Of a stretch of 64,000 nt of DNA, positions 1 through 7,954 are shown one piece after another (within the stretch, counting starts at the first letter, position 1; each line of letters begins with the position of its first letter). Origin of the DNA: Thermoanaerobaculia bacterium (GTDB taxonomy: Bacteria; Acidobacteriota; Thermoanaerobaculia; Multivoradales; JAGPDF01); contig JAGPDF010000009.1 in NCBI GenBank assembly GCA_018057705.1, positions 1 to 64,000 on the forward strand. Reading direction: 5' to 3'. The notes beneath the pieces were generated by a model. The model saw nothing but the letters and a program-made list of their open reading frames with translations, was not told the DNA's origin and did not search any database. Made by a program: the position numbers and the translations under genes.

Positions 1-397
1 TGCCGATCTTCGCCATGATGCCGAGTGCCAGCCGCCGGTGGAGATTCCACTGCTGCATCGCCGCCGCGACCGCCATGCCGCCGGCGAAGAGGAAGATGTA
101 GGGGTCGAAATAGGGCGAGAGCGCGGCACCGAAGCCGGCCACACGGCCACCGCCGAAGACACCGAGCAGCGGGAAGAGGACGATCGGCAGGCAGGCGGTC
201 CAGTAGATCGGAATCGCCTCGGTCAGCCACCAGACCGCCATCAGCGCCGCGACCGCCGCCGCCATCGCCGGCCGCGATCCGGCCCCCGCCTGATGGTGCA
301 GCGGCGAGTCGAGGAGGGCGAGCAGGCCAGCGATGGCGAGGCCGATGGCGATCGGCAGCGGCTTGAAACGCGCGGGTGCTTCGTCCCCGGAGATCAC
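1..397 (-). CDS. DASS/SLC13-family anion:sodium symporter, N-terminal part
   Basis: Only the first 132 codons lie in the window; the gene runs off the left edge. The translation has a short polar N-terminus, a hydrophobic stretch at about residues 14-30, then the family-typical segment reading AVWWLTEAIPIYWTACLPI followed by hydrophobic helices and LFAGGMAVAAAMQQWNLHRR. The TEAIP motif and the later FAGG segment are characteristic of divalent anion:Na+ symporters (sulfate or C4-dicarboxylate class) of the inner membrane. The start is GTG at 397: an in-frame TAG lies four codons upstream and no ATG is available before the first membrane segment. No Shine-Dalgarno is seen, but a TAGGCT box lies 9 nt upstream. 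The substrate cannot be told from this fragment. Confidence 0.8.
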   Translation of the reverse strand, partial: MISGDEAPARFKPLPIAIGLAIAGLLALLDSPLHHQAGAGSRPAMAAAVAALMAVWWLTEAIPIYWTACLPIVLFPLLGVFGGGRVAGFGAALSPYFDPYIFLFAGGMAVAAAMQQWNLHRRLALGIMAKIG

Positions 398-406
398 GGC
401 GCGCGC

Positions 407-412
407 AGCCTA
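407..412 (-). promoter_or_regulatory. Candidate -10 box TAGGCT for the transporter gene
   Basis: TAGGCT on the minus strand lies 9 nt before the GTG start at 397. The same TAnnnT-to-start spacing recurs at several other genes in this window (3429, 6205, 15073, 20343), which suggests a leaderless or nearly leaderless transcript. No -35 box is recognisable. Confidence 0.35.
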
Positions 413-439
413 TCGCGGCGCCGGCCGCCGGGTGGCGCC

Positions 440-952
440 CTACATCGAGGCGTCCTGCACGATCCGCCAGCCGGCAGGCAGGCGATGGAAGACCAGCAAT
501 GTGAGGCCGGAGACGTCGGGTTTGTCGGGATAGGCGAGCGTCCAGCGGGCGACGACCGAGGCGGTGCTCTCACCGCCGGGGCGCAGTTCGAGGATTTCGA
601 GCGAGAGCCTCCCCATCGCCGCGCGGTCGGGGTAGCGCTGGCGGTAGCGCTCGACGAGCGCCGCCCGCCCCTGCGTCATCCCCGACGGCGCGACGAACGT
701 CGCGTCGTCGGCGTAGATGGAGGCGAACGCGGGAACATCGCCGCGCGACCAGTCCGCTGCCTGCGCGGCGAGGAGGCCCGCGATCTCGGCACGCAGATCG
801 GTCGCGGACGACAGCTGCGAAGCGGCTGGCACGTCTGGCGGGACCGCGGCCAGAAGCTCTGCCGATGGAGCCAGGACGAGCATCGCGCCGACGGCAAGTG
901 CTGGAAGCGACGAAAGCACGACGTTGGCTTCGATTGCGCGAGAGCGCCTCAT
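440..952 (-). CDS. Exported SnoaL/DUF4440-like NTF2-fold protein
   Basis: A 170-residue protein with a basic N-terminus and a hydrophobic signal segment at about residues 10-37, so probably exported. The mature part matches the SnoaL-like/SgcJ-EcaC style NTF2 fold: an early helix containing DWSRGDVPAFASIYADDATF, a middle RAALVERYRQRYPDR helix, and C-terminal strands with VVARWTL and GWRIVQDASM. Members of this fold are small isomerases, hydratases or binding proteins; no catalytic residues can be assigned here. The ATG at 952 was chosen over an upstream ATG at 988 because an AAAGGGGGG ribosome-binding sequence lies about 8 nt before it. It is convergent with nothing and followed 42 nt later by the transporter gene on the same strand. 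Confidence 0.75.
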   Translation of the reverse strand: MRRSRAIEANVVLSSLPALAVGAMLVLAPSAELLAAVPPDVPAASQLSSATDLRAEIAGLLAAQAADWSRGDVPAFASIYADDATFVAPSGMTQGRAALVERYRQRYPDRAAMGRLSLEILELRPGGESTASVVARWTLAYPDKPDVSGLTLLVFHRLPAGWRIVQDASM

Positions 953-1006
953 CCTCGAACCCCCCTTTGCTGAAAGTTCCTGCTTCAAGAACCCATCGGC
1001 CAGCTT

Positions 1007-1105
1007 CGTAGGATGCGGTAAGCGAAGCGCACCGCATCGGTCGCGTGGCGGCGGAGGCCTTCGGAACGCGATCGATGCGTTTCGCTGCGCTCAACAGATC
1101 CTACG
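1007..1105. repeat. REP/MITE-like intergenic inverted repeat
   Basis: Two 32-bp arms, 1007-1038 and 1074-1105, are inverted copies of each other with 25 of 32 positions matching. The outer ends read CGTAGGATG and GATCCTACG. The left arm also forms its own hairpin, GATGCGGT (1012-1019) with ACCGCATC (1031-1038). The element sits in the gap between the SnoaL-like and FmdB genes. The GTAGGATGCGGT...ACCGCATC pattern resembles palindromic intergenic repeats common in proteobacteria. I saw no second copy in this window. Confidence 0.6.
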
Positions 1106-1121
1106 TTTTCCGGATCCCCGG

Positions 1122-1697
1122 CTAGAGGAAATGCAGCGTCTCGTCCACCCGTGGCGCCTTGCGGCGCGCGGCAGCGGCGCGCTTGGCGCGGAAGAAGTCG
1201 CTGAAGTCGTCGGCGTCGCCGCCGCCGCCACCGAACTCGCCGCCCTCGCCTTCCGGGCCGTCACCGCCCATTTGCGCCTCGAGCTCGTCCATATCGGCGC
1301 CCTCGGCGAGGCGCGCCATCATCTCTTCCATCTTCGGCCCAGCCTCGAGACCGGTCGCCTCCTGGAAGCGCGCGAGGAAGCGGGCCAGCTGCTTCGGATC
1401 CTGCTGCGCGTTGTCGTCCATCCCCTCCATCTCGGCGGCGAGCGAGTCCATGACGCCGGCCATACGCTCCTCGTCCAGCCCGGCGAGCGGATCGTCGGCA
1501 TCCCCCTCGGCGTCGGAGCCTGGGCCCCCCGCGCCGCCCGACTTGGCCGCGGACAGCGCCGCGAAACGCGACGGCTTCCTTTCGAGATCCGCTTTCCCAC
1601 ACTGCGGACAGGCCGGCCGCAAGGCAGTATCGATCCGCGACGAGAAGAAGCTGAAGACGGTATGACAGTCAGGGCAGTAGAACTCGTAGATGGGCAT
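1122..1697 (-). CDS. FmdB-family zinc ribbon protein
   Basis: A 191-residue cytoplasmic protein. Residues 1-45 are the FmdB/CxxC_CXXC_SSSS zinc ribbon: it begins MPIYEFYCPDC, with a CPDC pair at residues 8-11 and a CPQCGK pair at about 30-33. FmdB proteins are small putative regulators or zinc-binding adaptors of uncertain role. The remainder is unusual for the family, which is normally 60-110 residues: an acidic, Met-rich, partly helical region (about 70-130) is followed by a Gly/Asp-rich linker and a basic C-terminus. ATG at 1697 is the only sensible start. The gene stands alone between a palindromic repeat and a divergently oriented neighbour. Confidence 0.8.
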   Translation of the reverse strand: MPIYEFYCPDCHTVFSFFSSRIDTALRPACPQCGKADLERKPSRFAALSAAKSGGAGGPGSDAEGDADDPLAGLDEERMAGVMDSLAAEMEGMDDNAQQDPKQLARFLARFQEATGLEAGPKMEEMMARLAEGADMDELEAQMGGDGPEGEGGEFGGGGGDADDFSDFFRAKRAAAARRKAPRVDETLHFL

Positions 1698-1723
1698 ACG
1701 CGACTGTTTTTAGCACAGCCGCA

Positions 1724-1829
1724 GGCAACCCGGCGGGGTGGGGGGAGTGACCAGATCGGCGCCTACACTGCCAGCATGGCGAATTCCGCAAACGTCGCAG
1801 GCCTGCGCAAACTGCTGCCGGGCGAGCTT
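1724..1829 (+). pseudogene. Duplicated promoter and 5' fragment of the erythrin-VIT1 gene
   Basis: From GCAACCC at 1725 through GGCGAGCT at 1828 this stretch aligns with the region 3377-3482 covering the promoter and first 18 codons of the intact gene at 3429. The encoded N-termini are MANSANVAGLRKLLPGEL here and MANSSNVSGLRKLLQGEL there (15 of 18 identical), and the TACACT box with 6-nt spacing to ATG (1776) is kept. After 1829 the similarity stops abruptly and the frame runs only 15 more codons. I read it as a remnant of a tandem duplication, not a functional gene. Confidence 0.7.
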
Positions 1830-1902
1830 TCAGTTGGGCGCGCCGCTAGGAAAGTGTCCCTTCTTGCGGCAGAGTGACGGTCTGTTCGGTGAGGGGGCTC
1901 CC

Positions 1903-3282
1903 ATGCGTATCCGTCAGATTCTCGTCGCGACCCTGCTTCTCGGCGCGCCATCGGCCGTCCTTCCGGCTCTGGACGGAGATCTCGATCCGACCTTCTGGAG
2001 CGGTGGCGCGGTCCTCCTCGATGGCGCGGTCTACTTCGAGGTGACGGCGCTGCTCTCGGCGCCGGACGGCCGGTTGGTGGTCACGGGCAGCCACCGGGAC
2101 ACGTTCGACGGCGCCAGGGAGTGGTTCTGGCAGCGTGTCGACGACGACTCCGCCGACGCCGTCTGCTACTTTCCCTTCCCCGGCGCAACCACCGCGACGA
2201 ACTCTGCCGCGACGTTCGATGGTGCCGGTCGGCTGCTCCTCGCCGGAGACGCGGTCTACAGCGGCAGCAGCCGGCTCGCCGCGGCTCGTTTCGCCTATCC
2301 GGCCTGCCTCCTCGACGACGCCTTCGACGGCGACGGCTACTGGACGCTCGACATCGCCGGCGGGCAGGAGCGGCTCCGGGCGGTCGCCACCTCCGATCTC
2401 GGCGAGGTGGCTTTCGGCGGAATCTACGATCCGACCGCCGGCTCGAGAGACCTGCTCGTCGTCCTGACGAGCTCCTCTGGCGCCCTCGATCCGACCTTCT
2501 CGGGTAACGGCTGGCTCACCTTCGATCCCTCCGCCGCCGGGCTCTTTGACGAGGTCGTGGGCATCGCCTTCGACAGCGCCGGCCGCGTCGTGGTCGGCGG
2601 AACGACACTCTTCGGCGATGCCGACGGCGGCGATGATTGGATGGTCACCCGCTTCACTCCAGAGGGCGACCCGGACGGGAGTTTCGACGTCGACGGGGTC
2701 GCGCGCGTAGCGTTCGATCTCGAAAGTCCGTCCGCTCAGCGCGACATTCTGCGCGCGATGGCGATCGATCCGAACGGTGGTGAGATCGTCCTCGCTGGTG
2801 CGGCTGAGTCCGACAGCGTCTATGACTCGGCGCTCGCGCGCCTGCTGCCGAGCGGCGCGCCCGACGTGAGCTTCTCGGGAGACGGCAAGCTCAACACCTC
2901 CTTAAGCGGCGCGCGCTCCGAGCTGAAGGCGGTGGCCGTCGACGGGCTCGGGCGGATCTACGCCTCCGGCTTTCGCACGCCGCCCACCCTCAACGCGGAC
3001 TTCGTGGCGCTGCGTACCACGGCTGTGGGAGCCCTGGATGCGTCGTTCTCGACCGACGGCTGGACGACACTCGGTTTCGACGCCAGCCCACCGAACGTCC
3101 TCGACTACAGCACGGCGGCAGCGCTCGACGACGGCCGATGGGCGGTCGCCGGAGATGTCCAGGTCGGCACAGGCGCGGCCTACCGTCCAGGGCTCGCACG
3201 GTTCGAGGTCGCGCTCATCTTTGCCGATGGCGTGGAGAGTGGCAGTGCCGGCCAGTGGACCGCAGTTGTCGGCACGCCGTAG
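1903..3282 (+). CDS. Secreted delta-60-repeat protein with FADG-type C-terminal tail
   Basis: A 459-residue exported protein with an N-terminal signal (basic start, hydrophobic run ending near ALDGDL, about residue 26). The body is a series of delta-60 repeats with the family hallmark LDPTF / PDGSF / LDASF followed by Gly-rich strands (LDPTFSGNGWLTFD is the clearest), which in other proteins form a beta-propeller-like structure. Function is unknown; such proteins are usually secreted or surface-displayed. The extreme C-terminus reads IFADGVESGSAGQWTAVV plus three residues, matching the tail of three other predicted secreted proteins in the window. Start ATG 1903 has GAGGGGG 10 nt upstream; a longer frame opens earlier but lacks a signal peptide at its start. 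The gene lies between the duplicated fragment and the intact copy of the erythrin-VIT1 5' region. Confidence 0.75.
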   Translation: MRIRQILVATLLLGAPSAVLPALDGDLDPTFWSGGAVLLDGAVYFEVTALLSAPDGRLVVTGSHRDTFDGAREWFWQRVDDDSADAVCYFPFPGATTATNSAATFDGAGRLLLAGDAVYSGSSRLAAARFAYPACLLDDAFDGDGYWTLDIAGGQERLRAVATSDLGEVAFGGIYDPTAGSRDLLVVLTSSSGALDPTFSGNGWLTFDPSAAGLFDEVVGIAFDSAGRVVVGGTTLFGDADGGDDWMVTRFTPEGDPDGSFDVDGVARVAFDLESPSAQRDILRAMAIDPNGGEIVLAGAAESDSVYDSALARLLPSGAPDVSFSGDGKLNTSLSGARSELKAVAVDGLGRIYASGFRTPPTLNADFVALRTTAVGALDASFSTDGWTTLGFDASPPNVLDYSTAAALDDGRWAVAGDVQVGTGAAYRPGLARFEVALIFADGVESGSAGQWTAVVGTP

Positions 3283-3376
3283 CTCGCAACCGCCGGGGCC
3301 GCATCTGCGGTTCGGCCGCGAGGCGCTCCTCAGCCCTTCTTCCGGTCCTTTGCGCGTCGGGTAGGTCAGCTGTCGG

Positions 3377-3482
3377 GCAACCCGCAAGGGTGGGGGGGAG
3401 AGTCCGCACCGGGCCCTACACTCTCGGCATGGCGAACTCTTCGAACGTGTCAGGTCTCCGCAAGCTTCTGCAGGGCGAGCTC
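3377..3482 (+). repeat. Second copy of the duplicated promoter/5' region
   Basis: This is the intact counterpart of 1724-1829. Both copies share the GCAACCC start, a G-run, TACACT, 6 nt, and an ATG followed by 18 nearly identical codons. The copies are direct repeats about 1.65 kb apart and flank the delta-60 gene. Confidence 0.65.
3417..3422 (+). promoter_or_regulatory. Candidate -10 box TACACT, leaderless erythrin-VIT1 transcript
   Basis: TACACT ends 6 nt before the ATG at 3429, and no Shine-Dalgarno is present in between, so transcription would begin at or next to the start codon. The box is conserved in the duplicated fragment (1764-1769), while surrounding bases have diverged, which supports a function. 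Confidence 0.5.
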
Positions 3483-4565
3483 GAGGGGGTGGTGCTCTAC
3501 CGGGCGCTCGCCGGACTCGAGAGTCGGCCCGAGTTGAAAGAGGTCTACGGCCGGATGGCCGAGAGCGAGGAGCGGCATGCGGCGCGGTGGCGCAAGCAGC
3601 TCCTGGAGGCGGGGGACCGGCGGGGCGATCCGGGCATCGGTTGGCGCACACGGATGATGATCGCGCTGGCCAAGCGTTTCGGCGCCGACTTCATCCTGCC
3701 GACGATCGCCGAGCGCGAGAAGATCGACAGCGCCGGCTATGCCGCCGGTGCGCCGGGAATCGCCGCGGCACCGACGCTCGCCGGCGACGAACGCTCGCAC
3801 GCCAGGCTCCTGGCGGTGATCGCGGCCAAGGGGGCCGGCGGCATGGAGGGCGGGGCCCTCGCGCAGCTCGAGGGGCGCCATCGGGCGGCGGGCGGCAACG
3901 CCCTGCGCGCCGCGGTGCTCGGCGCCAACGACGGGCTGGTGTCGAATCTCTCGCTGGTCATGGGTGTGGCCGGCGCCGAGCTCGCCGGCAGCTCGATCCT
4001 GGTCACCGGTCTCGCTGGGCTTCTCGCCGGCGCGGGCTCGATGGCGCTCGGCGAGTGGCTGTCGGTACAGAGCGCGCGCGAGCTCTTTCAGCATCAGATC
4101 GAGATCGAGAAGGCCGAGCTCGAGGCCGACCCGGAGGAGGAGCGCCGCGAGCTCGAGCTGATCTATCGCGCCAAGGGCCTCGACCCGCAGGCGGCGCAGC
4201 AGATCGCCGCCCAGTTGATCGCCGACCCGGCGCGGGCCGTCAACACGCTGGCGATGGAGGAGCTCGGCGTCGACCCCAAGGAGCTCGGCGGGTCGGCCTG
4301 GGTGGCGGCGATCACCTCGTTCATCCTCTTCGCCATCGGCGCCGTGATACCGGTCATCCCCTACGGCCTCCTCGAAGGGCAGGCCGCGCTGTGGACGAGT
4401 GTCGTGGCGAGCGCGTTCGGCCTGTTCGGCATCGGCGCCCTGATCACCCTGATGACCGGCCGGAGCGTCTGGTTCTCGGGGCTGCGGCAGCTCCTCTTCG
4501 GCCTCGTCGCCGCGGCGCTCACCTACGGCGTCGGCCACCTCATCGGGGTTTCGCTGGCGGGCTGA
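3429..4565 (+). CDS. Erythrin-VIT1 (MbfA-like) membrane iron transporter
   Basis: A 378-residue fusion. Residues 1-150 are a rubrerythrin/ferritin-like helical domain with candidate iron ligands in GELEGVVLYRAL, AESEERHAARW and GDERSHARLL. Residues 160-378 are a VIT1/CCC1 domain: GANDGLVSNLSLVMGVAGA begins the first membrane helix, SMALGEWLSVQSARE follows, an acidic cytoplasmic helical segment EKAELEADPEEERRELEL matches the metal-binding domain of VIT1, and three hydrophobic helices close the protein. Known MbfA proteins export iron across the inner membrane and limit iron and peroxide stress. No Irr/Fur box was identified. The start is supported by TACACT 6 nt upstream and by conservation in the duplicated fragment. 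No partner genes are obvious. Confidence 0.88.
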   Translation: MANSSNVSGLRKLLQGELEGVVLYRALAGLESRPELKEVYGRMAESEERHAARWRKQLLEAGDRRGDPGIGWRTRMMIALAKRFGADFILPTIAEREKIDSAGYAAGAPGIAAAPTLAGDERSHARLLAVIAAKGAGGMEGGALAQLEGRHRAAGGNALRAAVLGANDGLVSNLSLVMGVAGAELAGSSILVTGLAGLLAGAGSMALGEWLSVQSARELFQHQIEIEKAELEADPEEERRELELIYRAKGLDPQAAQQIAAQLIADPARAVNTLAMEELGVDPKELGGSAWVAAITSFILFAIGAVIPVIPYGLLEGQAALWTSVVASAFGLFGIGALITLMTGRSVWFSGLRQLLFGLVAAALTYGVGHLIGVSLAG

Positions 4566-4653
4566 GGCGGGCCCGTTGCTGCTCCCGGACCGCCTCGAGC
4601 TGGCGGCGGCGTGCAGTCGCTCGGGCGACTGGCGGGATTTGCCGGACGATTCC

Positions 4654-4679
4654 GTGGAGATCGGTGAAGGCCGATCCAC
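4654..4679 (+). other. Hairpin between erythrin-VIT1 and CSLREA genes
   Basis: GTGG plus ATCGG (4654-4664, with a 2-nt AG bulge) pairs with CCGATCCAC (4671-4679) around a 6-nt loop. There is no T-run after it, so it is not a canonical terminator; it could be a weak terminator or a leader structure for the gene at 4701. Confidence 0.3.
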
Positions 4680-4700
4680 GAACCGGCTCCGGAGGCTCCG

Positions 4701-5849
4701 ATGCGAAACCTGTCCCGCGCCTTGCTGCTCGCCGTCACCACCCTCGGACTCGCCGCCCCGGGGCTCGCCGTCGACCTCTTCGTCACCCGGTACGACGACC
4801 CCGTGCCCGGCGGATGCGACAACCTCGGGCCGCACGCGACCTGGGATTGCTCGCTGCGCGAGGCGGTGATCGCTTCGGTCGCGCTCGAAACCGACGACCG
4901 GATCTTCCTCTCGGCCGGCACTTACGAGCTCACCCGCGCCGGCGCGGACGAAGACGCCGGGCTGACCGGCGATCTCGACATCGAAGGCAACCTCGAGATT
5001 CTCGGCCCCGGCGCGCCGATGACCGTGATCGACGCCAACGGCCTCGACCGCATCTTTGACGTCGACGACGGTTCGCCTCCGGGAATCGATCAGGTGCTCA
5101 TCTCCGGCGTCACGCTCACCGGCGGCGCCGCTCCGACTGCGGGAGGTCACGCCGTGTCCGTCGGCGGGGCCGACCTCACGATCGAACGGTGCGAGATCCA
5201 CGGCAACGACGGGACCAACAATCACACGGTCCGCGCCTCGCTGTTCGCCTCGCTGACGGTTCGGGAGTCGACGATCCGTGACAATGCCGGAGGCGGAGTC
5301 TTGATCTCGCAGGCGTCGGGGGTCCTGATCAACACGACGATCTCGAACAACGTCAATACCGAGTTGACGGTCTCCGGAGACGCCACGGTGCTCTGCCAGC
5401 ACTGCACCGTTCGCGACGACGAGGCGGGCGACGAGATCAACCTCGTGGCCGGTACCTCGATCCTGCAGCTCGCGAGCAGCGTCGTGATCGGCGACTGCGT
5501 CGTGGCGGCTGGCAACCAGATCGACTCGCTCGGCGGCAACCTCGAGTCCTCTGGCGCGACCTGCGACCTCGGCTCGGGCGACCTCGAGAACGTGGCCTCC
5601 CACGGCCTCGGCGCGCTCGGCTGGAACGGCGGACCGACGACCACCCACGTGCCCGGCGTGACGAGCCCGGCGCTCGGCCTCGCCACTTCGCTCTTCTGCG
5701 CGCCGAGCGATCAGCGCGGCGCCACGCGCGACGCCGAGAGCTGCGACGCCGGTTCGGTCGAGCGCTCGATCGTCCGGCCGCCGATCCCGCTCTTCGCCGA
5801 CGGCTTTCTGCAGGCCGACAACGAAGCCTGGAGCGCGACGTTGCCGTAG
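4701..5849 (+). CDS. Secreted CSLREA/beta-helix protein with FADGF-type tail
   Basis: A 382-residue exported protein. Residues 1-23 are a signal peptide (MRNLSRALLLAVTT, then cleavage after LAAPGLA). Residues 25-75 form a CSLREA domain, with the namesake motif WDCSLREAVIAS and the following DRIFLSAGTYEL. A right-handed parallel beta-helix follows (about 95-290), with strand repeats such as LTIERCEIHGND and LTVRESTIRDNAG, and a choice-of-anchor-Q style segment GLGALGWNGGPTTTHVPG. Domains of this kind occur in large surface or secreted proteins and may bind polysaccharide; no catalytic site can be named. It ends in LFADGFLQADNEAWSATLP, a divergent member of the tail seen in other secreted proteins here. 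ATG 4701 has GGAGG 5 nt upstream. Confidence 0.8.
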   Translation: MRNLSRALLLAVTTLGLAAPGLAVDLFVTRYDDPVPGGCDNLGPHATWDCSLREAVIASVALETDDRIFLSAGTYELTRAGADEDAGLTGDLDIEGNLEILGPGAPMTVIDANGLDRIFDVDDGSPPGIDQVLISGVTLTGGAAPTAGGHAVSVGGADLTIERCEIHGNDGTNNHTVRASLFASLTVRESTIRDNAGGGVLISQASGVLINTTISNNVNTELTVSGDATVLCQHCTVRDDEAGDEINLVAGTSILQLASSVVIGDCVVAAGNQIDSLGGNLESSGATCDLGSGDLENVASHGLGALGWNGGPTTTHVPGVTSPALGLATSLFCAPSDQRGATRDAESCDAGSVERSIVRPPIPLFADGFLQADNEAWSATLP

Positions 5850-6204
5850 GAGCTGGCGCGATTTCTACAATCCGGGAAACCGCCCGACCCGATATCCAGG
5901 TCCGTCCGGCCGAGGATGGGCGACTCATCGCCGGAGGAGCGGACTCTTCCTTCTCCGGCGACTTTCGCGCGGAGCGCCGCCTCGCGCGGCGGGTGCGGCG
6001 CGCCCCTCGCGGACTGTCGAATCGGTTCCCCGAGGCCGGATTGGAGATCGCCGGCGCCGGATCAGGAGTCTCCGGAGCGTTCCGAGCCACCTGTGCAGCG
6101 AATCCGCCGAGGCGCCAGGCAGAGTGCTGCCAGCAAGTTGCGAGGCGATTCTCGGCAGGTTCCAGGCGAGCGCTCCGGCACGCCACTCTTGGTAGCCTCA
6201 CCCG
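5850..6204. other. Gene-free interval of 355 bases
   Basis: No convincing gene. It includes TTCTACAATCCGGG (about 5861-5874), a string that reappears at about 10939-10952; both contain a -10-like TACAAT. One frame (around 5895-5985) reads GRLIAGG...FSGDF...LARR, faintly like a delta-60 repeat, but it has no start and soon loses similarity. The last bases carry the M1 peptidase promoter. Confidence 0.4.
6193..6198 (+). promoter_or_regulatory. Candidate -10 box TAGCCT for the M1 peptidase gene
   Basis: TAGCCT ends 6 nt before the ATG at 6205 and there is no ribosome-binding site, giving the same leaderless layout as the erythrin-VIT1 and sigma factor genes. Confidence 0.45.
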
Positions 6205-7899
6205 ATGCGTACTTTCGTGCTGTTGGCGCTTGCCCTCGCCGCTCCGGTCGCCACTGCCGCCGCCTCCGACACCGGTGGGCCGCTGTCGGCGGATCAGGCG
6301 GCCTACGACGTCCTGGCCTACGATCTCGACCTGGCGATCGACCCCGAGGCGGAGCGCCTAGACGGCATCGTGACCCTCGAAGCACGTACCGTGGGCGCGC
6401 TGCGTCGTCTGGAGCTGGACCTGGACGACGGCCTGCAGGTGAGGTCGGTCACACTGGGCCTCGACGAGAGTCCCCCGCAGTCGGCGGCCTTTCGCCACGG
6501 CGGCGGCAAGCTCTGGGTCGAGATGCCCGAGCCGGTCGCGGGCGACCGGAGGTTGCGGGTCGCCGTTCACTACGGCGGCCGGCCCCGCGTCGCGGCGAAT
6601 GCGCCGTGGGAGGGCGGCTTCACCTGGAAACGGACCGCCACCGGCCAGCCCTGGTTCGGTGTGTCGTGCCAGACCGATGGCGCCGACGTGTGGTGGCCCT
6701 GCAAGGACCACCCCTCCGACGAGCCCGAGGACGGCGTTCGCCTCCATCTGCGCGTGCCGGAGGGTCTGACGGTGGTCGCCAGCGGGCGTCTGCTGGGCAT
6801 CGACGATCACGACGACGGGACCCGCACGTGGCACTGGGCCACCACGGGTGCGATCAACCTCTACGACGTCACCGTCAACGCCGCGCCCTTCGTGGAGCTC
6901 ACGGCACCCTTCACCAGCGTCGCCGGAACCGAGCTGCCCATCACCCGCTGGGCGCTCGCGGATACGCCCGAAGAGCGTCTGCTGCTCGCCCAGGTGATCG
7001 ACTTCGTCACTTTCCTCGAAGGCGAGCTCGGGCCCTACCCCTTTCGCGCCGACAAGCTGCACCTGGTGGCCACGCCCTATCTGGCGATGGAGCACCAGAC
7101 CGCCGTCGCCTACGCTCCCGCCGACCCGGCCCATCGGGAGAGCCGCCATGGCTATCACTGGATCGCCCTCCACGAGCTCGCCCATGAGTGGTGGGGCAAC
7201 CTGGTCTCGGCGTCCGACTGGCGCGACTTCTGGCTGCACGAGGGCTTCGACGGCTTCATGGAGGTGCTCTACGCCGAGCGTCGCTTCGGGGAGGAGGCCG
7301 CGCGCCGGGTTCTCGAGCGCTTTCGGCCCGCGATCCGCAACCAGCGGCCGGTCGCCCCGAGAGCCGAGAGCTCGCTGCGCCAGGTCTATCGCGCTCTCGA
7401 GCCGACGCTGCCCGCCGCCGCGAGCCAGAACCCCAGGCCGACGGACATCGATGCCTACACGAAAGGGGCCTGGGTACTGCACAGCCTGCGTTGGCTGGTG
7501 GGGGACGAGGTCTTCTTCCCCCTGCTGCGCCGCTGGGCCTACCCGACGGCGGAGATGGAGACGATCACCGACGGCCGCCAGTGCCGGCTGGTCTCCACCG
7601 GGGATTTTCTGCGCCATGCCAGCGAGGCGGCTGGCCGCGATCTGGCCTGGTTCTTCGAGGTCTACCTCCGCCAGCCGGACCTGCCGCGGCTGCGCTCGAG
7701 CCGGCAGGGCGACGAGCTGACCTTGTGGTGGGAAACCGCGGGCGATCTCCCTTTCCCCATGCCGGTCGAGATCCTCGGCGCCGGGGGCGAGCTCCTGCGC
7801 CTCGGTATGGAGGAGGGTCGCGTCACGCTCCCCTGGCCCGCCGGCCGGGCCGCGCCGGTCGTCGATCCGCGCGGACGCGTGTTGCGTGCCGCGGACTGA
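6205..7899 (+). CDS. Exported M1-family zinc aminopeptidase
   Basis: A 564-residue protein with an N-terminal signal peptide (about 1-20), so probably periplasmic. It has the M1 layout: an N-terminal beta-saddle (30-240), then a thermolysin-like catalytic domain with HELAH at 323-327 and the third zinc ligand E346 in LHEGFDGF (HExxH-x18-E). The substrate-anchoring GAMEN-type loop reads YLAMEHQT, and AYTKGAWVLHSLR supplies the usual catalytic tyrosine. A short C-terminal beta domain (about 495-560) ends the chain; the helical C-terminal domain of larger M1 enzymes is absent. It would remove N-terminal residues from peptides. The start is fixed by the signal peptide and by a TAGCCT box 6 nt upstream. 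It converges on the amidohydrolase gene with a 55-nt gap. Confidence 0.9.
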   Translation: MRTFVLLALALAAPVATAAASDTGGPLSADQAAYDVLAYDLDLAIDPEAERLDGIVTLEARTVGALRRLELDLDDGLQVRSVTLGLDESPPQSAAFRHGGGKLWVEMPEPVAGDRRLRVAVHYGGRPRVAANAPWEGGFTWKRTATGQPWFGVSCQTDGADVWWPCKDHPSDEPEDGVRLHLRVPEGLTVVASGRLLGIDDHDDGTRTWHWATTGAINLYDVTVNAAPFVELTAPFTSVAGTELPITRWALADTPEERLLLAQVIDFVTFLEGELGPYPFRADKLHLVATPYLAMEHQTAVAYAPADPAHRESRHGYHWIALHELAHEWWGNLVSASDWRDFWLHEGFDGFMEVLYAERRFGEEAARRVLERFRPAIRNQRPVAPRAESSLRQVYRALEPTLPAAASQNPRPTDIDAYTKGAWVLHSLRWLVGDEVFFPLLRRWAYPTAEMETITDGRQCRLVSTGDFLRHASEAAGRDLAWFFEVYLRQPDLPRLRSSRQGDELTLWWETAGDLPFPMPVEILGAGGELLRLGMEEGRVTLPWPAGRAAPVVDPRGRVLRAAD

Positions 7900-7954
7900 C
7901 AGCGTCGGGGCAGGCGGCGAAAGACAATCTCCTGTCCGATGAGCGGCGCGGAGC

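Noticed and set aside
38-973. Plus-strand open frame across the left edge
   Set aside because: The minus strand encodes a recognisable transporter and a SnoaL-like protein here; the plus frame is Arg-rich without any domain.
7900-7954. Terminator between the convergent M1 peptidase and amidohydrolase genes
   Set aside because: No stem of useful length followed by a T-run was found.
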